Positions 1-6,237 of a stretch of DNA of 20,320 bases are shown one piece after another. Both the position numbers and the translations under genes were made by a program. The stretch is from CAJXZP01 sp049606935 (GTDB taxonomy: Bacteria; Bacteroidota; Bacteroidia; Flavobacteriales_G; Salibacteraceae): NCBI GenBank assembly GCA_049606935.1, contig JBMYWA010000043.1, positions 1 to 20,320 of the forward strand, written 5' to 3'. The notes beneath the pieces are model-generated. The model was not told the origin of the DNA and did no database searches. It saw only the letters and a list, made by a program, of their open reading frames with translations. Every line of letters begins with the position of its first letter. Within the stretch, counting starts at the first letter, position 1.

Positions 1-21
1 GTAGTGAAAAATAAAAATACT

Positions 22-55
22 AAAAGGTTATTTCTTTCTAGAAGTAACCTTTTTT
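22..55 (+). terminator. Rho-independent terminator of a gene upstream of the window
   Basis: AAAAGGTTA (22-30) pairs with TAACCTTTT (45-53), and a further CTT/AAG pairing is possible inside the loop. The stem runs straight into a T-tract ending at 55. The only gene it can serve on the plus strand lies left of the window; a stop codon in one frame at 12-14 fits, but the coding sequence cannot be seen. A-rich sequence on the left flank means it could also act on the minus strand. Confidence 0.65.
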
Positions 56-200
56 ATGTCGTGTATTTTTTTCTACTTATCGGGAGAAAAATCAGCCATA
101 TGTATAAAATAATAATCAGTAAAATTTAATGAAGAATAATAATTGTAAAAAAAACGAGTTAGTACATCATTCTATTTTATAATACCTTTTATATATCCTT

Positions 201-1859
201 ATGTACTCAGAATTTAACCAGAGGTTTAACCAAATCAGTAAATCATTACTATTTACAATAATCACAATTTTATTCTTTAATCAAAGTTCATTTAGTCAAA
301 CCATAAACGTTGGTGGTGCAATTACTTCAAATACTATATGGAATTTTGATACCGTAAAAATTGTTAGTGATGTGTTGGTTGATACAAATGTGACCCTTAC
401 AATTAAGCCCGGAACATTTGTAGAGGCTCAAGGCTATTATAAAATTGAAGTAATGGGAAAAATTGTAGCAATTGGAAATAGTGTTGACTCTATTGTTTTT
501 TCGGTAAATGATACAAATAGATTTTGGTCTGATTCTTTATCTACTTCGGGAGGTTGGAATGGGATTTTTTTTATTGGAGTTCAGGGCCAACAAAGTTCTT
601 CTGAATTTAAGTATTGCAAATTTGAATTTGGAAAAAAATATGGGCTTTACGGTGGTAATAATAGTGGCGGAGCGGTTCACTCCATGAATTACCATAAATT
701 AAGTTTCTCTCATTGTTTGTTTATCAATAATAGAGCAATATGCCACACTATTGGGGCAAAGGGTGCCAAAGGAGGAGCAATCTATTGTCAAAATAACAAT
801 GAGGTTGTAATAGATAGTTGTAACTTTTTGAGAAACAATTCCTTTTATACTGGAGGAGGGATTAATATAGAGGAAGGTTGTTCATTGGTGATTATTTCTA
901 ACAATACCTTTAAATTTAACAAAGCAAAATATTATGTAGTGAACTCTCAAATGATAAATCAGGGAGGAAGCGGCACAGCCATTTATTGTGCAGATAATGT
1001 ACATAGTCCGGATATTTTTAATAATTACTGTTACAATAATGTTGGTGTAAACGGAATAATCTATTCAAGTAACAGAAAAGCTAAGATTTATAATAATGTA
1101 ATTTGTAACAACAGTGGGGCTGGAATTTTTATAGGACATACACTTTCTGAAAGCAAGGTGTTTAATAATACTATTGCAAATAATATTTGTTTCAAAGGGG
1201 CAATTAGCAATACTTCAAGAAAGGTTAAATTATTTAACAATATCATTTGGGGCAACGAAAACAATTTAGGGGCAAATAATGATCAGATTTATAATTTACA
1301 TACAGGCTCAGGTAATATAATCCGAAATAATTGTGTAGAATATGGACCTGTTGGAGATAGTTCAATTTTTTCTAATCCTGAATTCATTAACCCAACCTTA
1401 GGTGTAGGTCCTCAATTTAATGGTAGTTCCGCAAATTGGGAATTAGAAGATTGGTCGCCTTGTATTAATTCCGGAACATCAGACACAAATGGAGTTGTCA
1501 TACCAAAAAAAGATGCTTTAGGGATGAATAGAGTGATTGGTTCAAAAGTTGACATTGGGGCATTTGAAAACCAAAATATTATTAACTCATCAATTGAAGT
1601 AGAGAATAATCAAATTAGGTTTTCCATGTTTCCAAACCCAGCCAATTCAATAGTTAATATTAAGCTAATATCCGAAAACTCAGAGACCATAAACCAGATT
1701 TGTATTTATGATACTAAAGGTCAATTAGTTTATCAAAAAAATAGCCCAGTGGGTTACTCTTCTCAAATAAACATTTCCGAATGGCCAACTGGTTTATATT
1801 TTGTTAAAATAGGATTAGAGAACGACATAATCAAAAGGCTAAAATTGATAGTATATTAG
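201..1859 (+). CDS. Secreted right-handed beta-helix protein with T9SS type A sorting domain
   Basis: This 552-residue protein is exported through the Sec system and then across the outer membrane by the type IX secretion system. A charged N-terminus is followed by a hydrophobic signal segment (about 15-31) ending near SFSQ. Residues about 130-370 are rich in Asn, Gly, Ile and short turns (repeated FNN, YNN, ISN units), as in parallel beta-helix or pectate-lyase-like folds. Residues about 418-457 carry SPCINSG...DIGAFE, the choice-of-anchor Q pattern often found after such helices. The last 80 residues (FPNPANSIVNI...GLYFVKI) are a typical type A C-terminal sorting domain, which is cleaved as the protein is attached to or released from the surface. 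No catalytic residues can be assigned; adhesion or polysaccharide binding is a guess. The only in-frame Met before the signal segment is at 201. The stop is 33 nt before the preferred xrtF start. Confidence 0.9.
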   Translation: MYSEFNQRFNQISKSLLFTIITILFFNQSSFSQTINVGGAITSNTIWNFDTVKIVSDVLVDTNVTLTIKPGTFVEAQGYYKIEVMGKIVAIGNSVDSIVFSVNDTNRFWSDSLSTSGGWNGIFFIGVQGQQSSSEFKYCKFEFGKKYGLYGGNNSGGAVHSMNYHKLSFSHCLFINNRAICHTIGAKGAKGGAIYCQNNNEVVIDSCNFLRNNSFYTGGGINIEEGCSLVIISNNTFKFNKAKYYVVNSQMINQGGSGTAIYCADNVHSPDIFNNYCYNNVGVNGIIYSSNRKAKIYNNVICNNSGAGIFIGHTLSESKVFNNTIANNICFKGAISNTSRKVKLFNNIIWGNENNLGANNDQIYNLHTGSGNIIRNNCVEYGPVGDSSIFSNPEFINPTLGVGPQFNGSSANWELEDWSPCINSGTSDTNGVVIPKKDALGMNRVIGSKVDIGAFENQNIINSSIEVENNQIRFSMFPNPANSIVNIKLISENSETINQICIYDTKGQLVYQKNSPVGYSSQINISEWPTGLYFVKIGLENDIIKRLKLIVY

Positions 1860-1887
1860 TTGTTTTTCGCATTGTTCCATACCTTTG
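1860..1887 (+). promoter_or_regulatory. Bacteroidota-type promoter for xrtF (TTG-N17-TAnnTTTG)
   Basis: TTG at 1860-1862 is followed after 17 nt by TACCTTTG at 1880-1887. This fits the -33/-7 consensus recognised by the Bacteroidota primary sigma factor. Transcription would start about 4-8 nt downstream, at or next to the GTG at 1893, so the xrtF message may be leaderless or nearly so. The -33 triplet begins one base after the stop of the upstream gene. It is the only promoter candidate in the window with both elements matching. Confidence 0.6.
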
Positions 1888-1892
1888 CGAAG

Positions 1893-2429
1893 GTGGAAAT
1901 ATTTAAGAAATATAAATCTGTGTGGATGTTTTTGCTTCGTTTTTTCGGAGCATATATTATTGGCGTATTTTTATATAATTCCTACTTAAGTCAATACGTC
2001 ACCGAGGTAGATAATGTGACCAGAATGGTAACAGAGCAGGTAGCAACTATGCTTTCTGTAACATTGCCAGAAATTTCTTGCGTTTATTCTACGGTAAACC
2101 CAATGGCCGAAATCCAGTATTTTGGTGTGACTTTAATGGTGTTAATAGAAGGCTGTAATGCCATCAGCGTTATGATTTTATTTGTGGCATTTTTAGTCGC
2201 ATTTCAAGGAAAATTAAAAACATATTTTTGGTTTGTCCCATCCGGTATTCTCATTCTTTATTTAGCTAACTTGGTTAGGATTTATTTAATTGGGATGATC
2301 ATTTTATATTTTCCTAGTTGGACCAATTTAGCGCATGACTATGTTTTTCCTGGTGTTATTTATGGAACCACTTTTATTTTGTGGGTAGTATGGGTAAAGT
2401 ACTTCACTAAAAAAAGAGAAAATGAATAA
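1893..2429 (+). CDS. xrtF: Exosortase family protein XrtF
   Basis: This polytopic membrane protein belongs to the exosortase/archaeosortase family, predicted transpeptidases that cleave C-terminally tagged proteins on the outer face of the inner membrane. The family's Cys-Arg-His triad is intact, numbering from GTG 1893: Cys88 in EGCNAISV, Arg129 in NLVRIYLIG and His148 in LAHDYVFPGVIYG. Four or five hydrophobic helices are visible over 178 residues, the usual short length for XrtF. I prefer GTG 1893 (reading M-E-I-F-K-K-Y-K) because family members start with a short basic stretch before the first helix and because the promoter ends at 1887. TTG 1860 is in frame but lies upstream of the predicted transcription start; ATG 1926 would remove the basic N-terminus. 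The gene overlaps its partner by 8 nt. The substrate is unknown. Confidence 0.9.
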   Translation: MEIFKKYKSVWMFLLRFFGAYIIGVFLYNSYLSQYVTEVDNVTRMVTEQVATMLSVTLPEISCVYSTVNPMAEIQYFGVTLMVLIEGCNAISVMILFVAFLVAFQGKLKTYFWFVPSGILILYLANLVRIYLIGMIILYFPSWTNLAHDYVFPGVIYGTTFILWVVWVKYFTKKRENE

Positions 2430-2865
2430 AAGCAGTTTAATAACCATTTTGGCCGTATTCGGGTTAGTAGCTGTAAGAATTGTTGGTTCTAATATATTTT
2501 ACGATCCATTGATTGAGTTTTTTCATCATGGTGATTATCAGTTAAATGATTTGCCTCCAATAGTTTATTGGAAATTCACGTTCTCTTTGTTTATTCGATT
2601 TATAATTAATTCAGCATTAACCTTAGTTATCGTTAAAAGTGTATTTGATAATGTAGGTCTATTAAAGCTAACCGCTGTTATATTAGGCTTAACGTTTATC
2701 ATTTTTACTCCTATTTTATTAGCGTTAACGGTTAATGGAAATTCAGAATATTATCAATATCTTTTTTATGTTAGGCGTATATTGATTCATCCGGTTTTAA
2801 CCTTAATACTAATTCCCGCCTATTTATACCATCAACGAAGTTTAAAAAAAACGAGCAATGATTGA
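2422..2865 (+). CDS. Exosortase F system-associated membrane protein
   Basis: This 147-residue protein has four hydrophobic segments (about 6-26, 52-76, 80-101 and 116-138). Its pattern is that of the family found beside XrtF: an early VRIV...NIFYDPL...FF motif, a conserved Arg-Asn pair in the second helix (FIRFIINSALTL) and FYVRRILIHP near the end. Its biochemical role is not established. Strict co-occurrence suggests that it forms a complex with XrtF or supports substrate presentation. The start overlaps the end of xrtF by 8 nt and the stop overlaps pdxH by 8 nt, so the three genes are probably translationally coupled. I recognise the family by pattern and position rather than by a catalytic motif. 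Confidence 0.85.
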   Translation: MNKSSLITILAVFGLVAVRIVGSNIFYDPLIEFFHHGDYQLNDLPPIVYWKFTFSLFIRFIINSALTLVIVKSVFDNVGLLKLTAVILGLTFIIFTPILLALTVNGNSEYYQYLFYVRRILIHPVLTLILIPAYLYHQRSLKKTSND

Positions 2866-3511
2866 AGAAGTTTCTAATTATTTGAATAAAATTAGGCATG
2901 AGTTTACCTCACAAGCTTTAAATGAAGATGCTGCAGGAGATAGTCCAATTGAGTTGTATGCAAAATGGCTAGAGGAAGCGGTGGGTTCTCAAATATTAGA
3001 TCCAAAAGCCATGGTTATTTCTACCGTTTCTAAAGAAGGGAAACCTTCATCAAGAGTGGTATATAATAGAGGAATTACAGAAACAGGATTTAAGTTTTAT
3101 ACCAATTATGACAGTCGTAAAGGGCATGATTTAATAGCAAATCCTAATATTTCGGTAAACGTATTTTGGAGCGAAATGGAGCGTCAAATCCGTATGGAAG
3201 GAATGGTTTCTAAATTACCAGAGAAAGAAAGTGATGCTTATTTTAAAGCCAGACCTAGAGATAGTCAAATTGGTGCTTGGGCTTCATCGCAAAGTCAAAA
3301 GGTGATGGATAGAAAGGAGTTAGAAAACTTAGTGATTCAATTTAAGCAAAAATTTGAAGGGGTAGAGGTTCCAAGACCACCACATTGGGGAGGTTACTTT
3401 ATTGAAGCTACATATTTTGAGTTTTGGCAAGGAAGACCTGCTAGATTGCACGATAGAATCATTTTTGAGAAAGAGAATGGAAATTGGAATAAGTTTCGTG
3501 TAGCTCCGTAA
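2858..3511 (+). CDS. pdxH: Pyridoxamine 5'-phosphate oxidase
   Basis: This cytoplasmic FMN enzyme oxidises pyridoxine or pyridoxamine 5'-phosphate to pyridoxal 5'-phosphate, the final step of vitamin B6 synthesis and salvage. The 217-residue length is normal. Family motifs are present in order: SSRVVYNR (66-71, FMN-binding strand; the E. coli enzyme has RIVLLK here), FYTNYDSRKGH (80-90), ERQIRMEG (108-115), ARPRDSQIGAWAS (131-143), PPHWGGY (174-180), FWQGRPARLHDR (189-200, including the substrate-binding Arg and His) and the C-terminal RVAP (E. coli has RLAP). It sits between the XrtF pair and a glycosyltransferase and overlaps both neighbours (8 nt and 1 nt). No metabolic link to sorting is obvious, so it may be co-transcribed for expression reasons only. 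Confidence 0.95.
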   Translation: MIEEVSNYLNKIRHEFTSQALNEDAAGDSPIELYAKWLEEAVGSQILDPKAMVISTVSKEGKPSSRVVYNRGITETGFKFYTNYDSRKGHDLIANPNISVNVFWSEMERQIRMEGMVSKLPEKESDAYFKARPRDSQIGAWASSQSQKVMDRKELENLVIQFKQKFEGVEVPRPPHWGGYFIEATYFEFWQGRPARLHDRIIFEKENGNWNKFRVAP

Positions 3512-4767
3512 TGAATAATTTGGAAAAATATTTGGCCCGACAAACCTTCATGCCTCCAATTTTTACGAATGAATTGGATTCAAATGTTGGAATTGTGGTT
3601 GCTATTCCTGCTTATGCAGAAAAGGATCTAATAGCCTCTTTACAGAGTTTATTAGCTTGTAATATTCCGAACTGTAGCGTAGAGATAATTGCTTTAATTA
3701 ATCATCCAATAAATGCAGATAAGGAGCTAAAACAACTTAATGAATTTAGTTCAAATGAAGCTAAAAAATGGGCGGTAACGAATAGCAAAAAAAATCTTCG
3801 ATTTCTAATTTCTGATCCAATTGAATTGCCTAAAAAGCATGCTGGAGCTGGTTTAGCTAGAAAAGTTGCTATGGATGAGGCTGCAAGAAGGCTACAAAAT
3901 TCAAAATTTGAAAACACAATTATTGCATGTTTTGACGCAGATGCCACTTGCTCCCCAAATTATCTTACCCAAATAGAATCTCATTTTATAGATCACCCCA
4001 AATCTATGGGATGCTCGATAAACTTTGAGCATCCAGTAAACGGATTAAACACATTTTTAAATGAAGGTATCATTCAGTATGAATTGCATTTAAGGTATTA
4101 CCAAGCGGCAATGGCTTTTGCAAATCATCCACATGCTGAATTTACAGTGGGCTCATCTATGGCCGTTACCTGTAAACACTACATTGCACAAGGGGGAATG
4201 AATAGAAGAAAAGCTGGTGAAGACTTTTGGTTTATGCTTAAACTAATGATGGCTGGTGAGGTTACGGCAATTACAGAAGCCACCGTTTATCCTTCTTCTC
4301 GTGAATCTTTCAGAGTTCCATTTGGTACTGGAAGAGCCATGAGCGAAATGACCAATAAACAGAATAATATATTCTTGACCACTCCATTTTCAAGTTTTAA
4401 GAGACTTCAGAATTTATTGATTCAAGTGGATGAATTGTACAAAGAAGATGTACAGTTTGCAGACGATTTAACGTTCCAATTTTTAGAGTCTGTGAGATGG
4501 CAAGAAATTATTGCTGAGATAAGAGAGTATACCACCGATTTAGAGAGTTTTAGAAAGCGGTTTTATAGATGGTTTAATGCCTTTATGGTAATGAAGTTCT
4601 TTCATTGGTTAAGAGATCAAGGAATAGAGGATAAACCTGTATTAAATGAAAGTATGACTTTGCTAAAGCAACTTAACATCTCTTTAAAAACTACAATTTC
4701 GTTAGAAGCTTTAGAATTGTTTAGAGCAAAAAAAAGAGTGAAACCAACCGATTTCACTCTCCAATAA
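3511..4767 (+). CDS. Glycosyltransferase family 2 protein
   Basis: This 418-residue soluble GT-A type glycosyltransferase should transfer a sugar from a nucleotide-sugar donor; donor and acceptor cannot be read from the sequence. The N-terminal nucleotide-binding strand is VAIPAYAEKD (30-39). A conserved AGAGLARKVAMDEA block (111-124) follows, then the DxD metal/donor site FDADATCSPNYL (141-152), and GEDFWFMLKL (236-245) in the place of the family's catalytic acidic residue. No transmembrane helix is present, unlike the processive GT2 synthases. The ATG overlaps the pdxH stop by one base. The last codons (4735-4760) also encode, on the other strand, the hairpin of the thx terminator. No strong plus-strand terminator follows: the T-tract at 4771-4777 is about 10 nt from the stem. 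Confidence 0.85.
   Translation: MNNLEKYLARQTFMPPIFTNELDSNVGIVVAIPAYAEKDLIASLQSLLACNIPNCSVEIIALINHPINADKELKQLNEFSSNEAKKWAVTNSKKNLRFLISDPIELPKKHAGAGLARKVAMDEAARRLQNSKFENTIIACFDADATCSPNYLTQIESHFIDHPKSMGCSINFEHPVNGLNTFLNEGIIQYELHLRYYQAAMAFANHPHAEFTVGSSMAVTCKHYIAQGGMNRRKAGEDFWFMLKLMMAGEVTAITEATVYPSSRESFRVPFGTGRAMSEMTNKQNNIFLTTPFSSFKRLQNLLIQVDELYKEDVQFADDLTFQFLESVRWQEIIAEIREYTTDLESFRKRFYRWFNAFMVMKFFHWLRDQGIEDKPVLNESMTLLKQLNISLKTTISLEALELFRAKKRVKPTDFTLQ
4728..4760 (-). terminator. Rho-independent terminator of thx, inside the glycosyltransferase gene
   Basis: On the minus strand AGAGTGAAA (4760-4752) pairs with TTTCACTCT (4743-4735) across an 8-nt loop. The T-run templated by A4728-A4735 follows directly. 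The perfect 9-bp stem with the T-run on the minus side only identifies it as the terminator of thx, whose stop is at 4781. It lies within the last codons of the convergent glycosyltransferase gene. Confidence 0.8.
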
Positions 4768-4780
4768 TTCTTTTTTTAAA

Positions 4781-5014
4781 TTATTCCTTTTTAGCCGCTG
4801 GTTTTTTGGCGGCTGCTTTTTTGGGAGCTGCTTTTTTAGCCGCTGGTTTCTTTGCGGCTGCTTTTTTTGGTTTTGCTTCGGCAGCTTTTTTAGGAGTTGC
4901 TTTTTTTACGGGAGCAGCAGGCGCTACATAAGTGTTTTTCTTTTTTTGTCTCGATACACCAGAAGAACCTATAATTCGTTTTCCTTTAGCCGATTTTTTA
5001 TCACCTTTTCCCAT
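4781..5014 (-). CDS. 30S ribosomal protein THX with long Lys/Ala/Pro-rich tail
   Basis: The first 25 or so residues (MGKGDKKSAKGKRIIGSSGV) match the Thx family, a tiny basic peptide that sits in the head of the 30S subunit and stabilises rRNA. Typical Thx proteins end soon after this core. Here a further 50 or so residues follow, made almost only of Lys, Ala and Pro in degenerate KKAAPKK/KKPAAKK units, like the C-terminal tails of histone H1-like proteins. The tail could bind rRNA or DNA electrostatically; this is inference. The gene converges on the glycosyltransferase gene (13 nt between stops) and uses a terminator inside it. It is separated from the co-directional RmlD-like gene by 153 nt that contain a weak promoter match. 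Confidence 0.8.
   Translation of the reverse strand: MGKGDKKSAKGKRIIGSSGVSRQKKKNTYVAPAAPVKKATPKKAAEAKPKKAAAKKPAAKKAAPKKAAAKKPAAKKE
4790..4915 (-). repeat. Degenerate tandem coding repeat for the Lys/Ala/Pro tail of THX
   Basis: On the plus strand the pattern GC(C/T)GCTGGTTT(T/C)TT, GGCGGCTGCTTTTTT and GGAGCTGCTTTTTT recurs several times. It encodes successive PAAKK, KKAAA and KKAAP units. The unit length varies by whole codons, as expected if slippage or unequal recombination changes the tail length. Confidence 0.7.
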
Positions 5015-5032
5015 ATTTCAAATATTTTTTGT

Positions 5033-5049
5033 GGTCTAAACAACAGACC
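5033..5049 (-). other. Small hairpin in the thx 5' leader
   Basis: GGTCT (5033-5037) and AGACC (5045-5049) form a 5-bp stem with a 7-nt loop, about 19 nt before the thx ATG. Ribosomal protein leaders often carry feedback structures, but a 5-bp stem can easily arise by chance. Confidence 0.25.
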
Positions 5050-5071
5050 TGATTAATGTAAAATTTGGGCT

Positions 5072-5079
5072 TAAAGGTA
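5072..5079 (-). promoter_or_regulatory. Possible -7 element for thx
   Basis: The minus-strand sequence TACCTTTA differs from TAnnTTTG only in the last base and lies 58 nt before the thx start. No TTG is visible at the right distance upstream, so this is a weak call. Confidence 0.35.
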
Positions 5080-5126
5080 ACAAAGTTTTTGAAACAGGAT
5101 TAACCCTTAATCACTCTGTTTTGCCG

Positions 5127-5154
5127 AATAAATTGTTTATTAGGACAATTTATT
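5127..5154. repeat. AT-rich inverted repeat between rmlD-like gene and thx
   Basis: AATAAATTGT (5127-5136) and ACAATTTATT (5145-5154) form a perfect 10-bp inverted repeat with an 8-nt spacer, starting 14 nt past the stop of the RmlD-like gene. It could end that transcript, but no T-run follows on the minus strand and only one pair is G-C. An operator upstream of thx is the alternative. Confidence 0.45.
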
Positions 5155-5167
5155 GTTGTTTTTCGTC

Positions 5168-6046
5168 TTAATTGCCTTTTTTTTGGTTCAAAAAATCATT
5201 TACAGTGCTAAACTGGAAATCGGTATATTCAGCCAAAAATTTGGCAGTAATTAACCCTCCTACTAATGGCCTCTTTGCCGGTGGATTTAATTTCTTAGTA
5301 CTAATAGGTTCAATAGTAATTTGATGATTTTCTACGGCATTTAATACCATTTGCGCCAATTGTACTCTATTCACAAAATCGGTAGACGCAATGTTATAAA
5401 TACCTGACTTTTCATCCTTTAATAATAAATAGGCCGCTTTTGCAATATCCATTGCGTTTACCGGTGTAGCATATTGATCGTAGGGTAGTTTTAAATGATG
5501 CGCCTCGCCAGATTTTGCATTGTTGTAAAGCCTAGAAACAAAGTTTTTATCTCTTAACTCATTTCCATAAACGTTGGTAATTCTTAACGATAAAGCATCC
5601 TTATTGGTATTTAACACTAAATTTTCAGCCTCCAATTTATGTTGTGCATAAACATTTAAGGGCTTTACTTCAGCCGTTTCCGTATAGGGTCCATTTTCTC
5701 CATCAAAAACATAATCGGTACCTATGTATAAATATTTAGCATTATGTTTCTGAGCAATTTTTAAAGTGTTTATGGTAGATACCACCGTTTTCTGGTAGCT
5801 TTCATTTACATTTTCTTCACAATAATCTACCCAAGTAAGGGCTCCGCAGTTAACAATTACATCAGGGTTAAAATGGTCAACATCAAAATTTGTTTCTAAA
5901 TCTAACTCCAAGGTATTAAATGGTACCGTGTTTTCGGTGGCGAAAGAAAAGTGGGTTCCCACAACTGTTACATCATTTTTAGTTTTGAAATATTTTAACA
6001 TATTTCCTCCAACTAAACCGGAGGCTCCAAAAATTAATATTTTCAT
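5168..6046 (-). CDS. RmlD-like SDR family NAD(P)-dependent sugar-nucleotide reductase
   Basis: This 292-residue extended short-chain dehydrogenase is closest in pattern to dTDP-4-dehydrorhamnose reductase (RmlD), which makes dTDP-L-rhamnose for surface polysaccharides. Residues 7-13 form the Rossmann turn GASGLVG. CGALTWVDYCEEN (67-79) corresponds to the RmlD A-x-T-x-VD-x-xE stretch. GTDYVFDG (109-116) and the catalytic Tyr133-x3-Lys137 (YAQHK) are intact. LRITNVYG (154-161) and PPAKRPLVGGL (255-265) match the substrate-binding end of the family. No other rhamnose pathway genes (rmlA, B, C) are adjacent, so the substrate is uncertain; an S-adenosylmethionine synthetase beta-type or another 4-ketosugar reductase is possible. 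It is transcribed divergently from the AsmA-like gene across 191 nt. Confidence 0.8.
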   Translation of the reverse strand: MKILIFGASGLVGGNMLKYFKTKNDVTVVGTHFSFATENTVPFNTLELDLETNFDVDHFNPDVIVNCGALTWVDYCEENVNESYQKTVVSTINTLKIAQKHNAKYLYIGTDYVFDGENGPYTETAEVKPLNVYAQHKLEAENLVLNTNKDALSLRITNVYGNELRDKNFVSRLYNNAKSGEAHHLKLPYDQYATPVNAMDIAKAAYLLLKDEKSGIYNIASTDFVNRVQLAQMVLNAVENHQITIEPISTKKLNPPAKRPLVGGLITAKFLAEYTDFQFSTVNDFLNQKKGN

Positions 6047-6149
6047 TTCTCTATTAGTTTGAATCCGTTTAAAATGTCTCTAACTATTACATTTATAGAT
6101 TATTATCTTTTAAACATATGATGGCTAGAAGGCTTTCAAAAATAGGTTT

Positions 6150-6169
6150 TAGCATTGAATTCTAGCATT
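6150..6169 (+). other. Direct repeat TAGCATT-N6-TAGCATT upstream of the AsmA-like gene
   Basis: TAGCATT occurs at 6150-6156 and 6163-6169, a 13-bp period, about 35 nt upstream of the -7 element of the AsmA-like gene. The second copy overlaps TTCTAGC (6160-6166), which is inverted relative to GCTAGAA at 6124-6130. Such an arrangement could be a regulator site in the divergent intergenic region, but nothing confirms it. Confidence 0.3.
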
Positions 6170-6204
6170 CCTTCCAAATAAGTTTATTATATCAAAAAGT
6201 ACAT

Positions 6205-6212
6205 TAATTTTG
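6205..6212 (+). promoter_or_regulatory. -7 element for the AsmA-like gene
   Basis: TAATTTTG matches TAnnTTTG exactly and lies 25 nt before ATG 6238. This gives a leader of roughly 20 nt. No TTG is seen at the -33 position. Confidence 0.5.
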
Positions 6213-6237
6213 AGAGAATAAACCTCTTTTGCGCAAT

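Noticed and set aside
1..200. Coding end of an upstream gene, or a small gene near 56-112
   Set aside because: Only a few codons before position 14 could belong to an upstream gene, too few to identify it. The frame from ATG 56 has only about 18 codons.
1600..1859. Exosortase (PEP-CTERM-like) tag at the end of the beta-helix protein
   Set aside because: No motif-helix-basic tripartite C-terminus is present. The end is a beta-rich T9SS type A domain.
1860..1892. TTG 1860 as the start of xrtF
   Set aside because: It coincides with the -33 TTG and lies upstream of the predicted transcription start; the extra 11 residues do not look like the family N-terminus.
3702..3947. An 81-codon minus-strand frame inside the glycosyltransferase gene
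   Set aside because: It lies fully within the conserved GT2 region, including the DxD site on the other strand, and has no sign of its own start signals.
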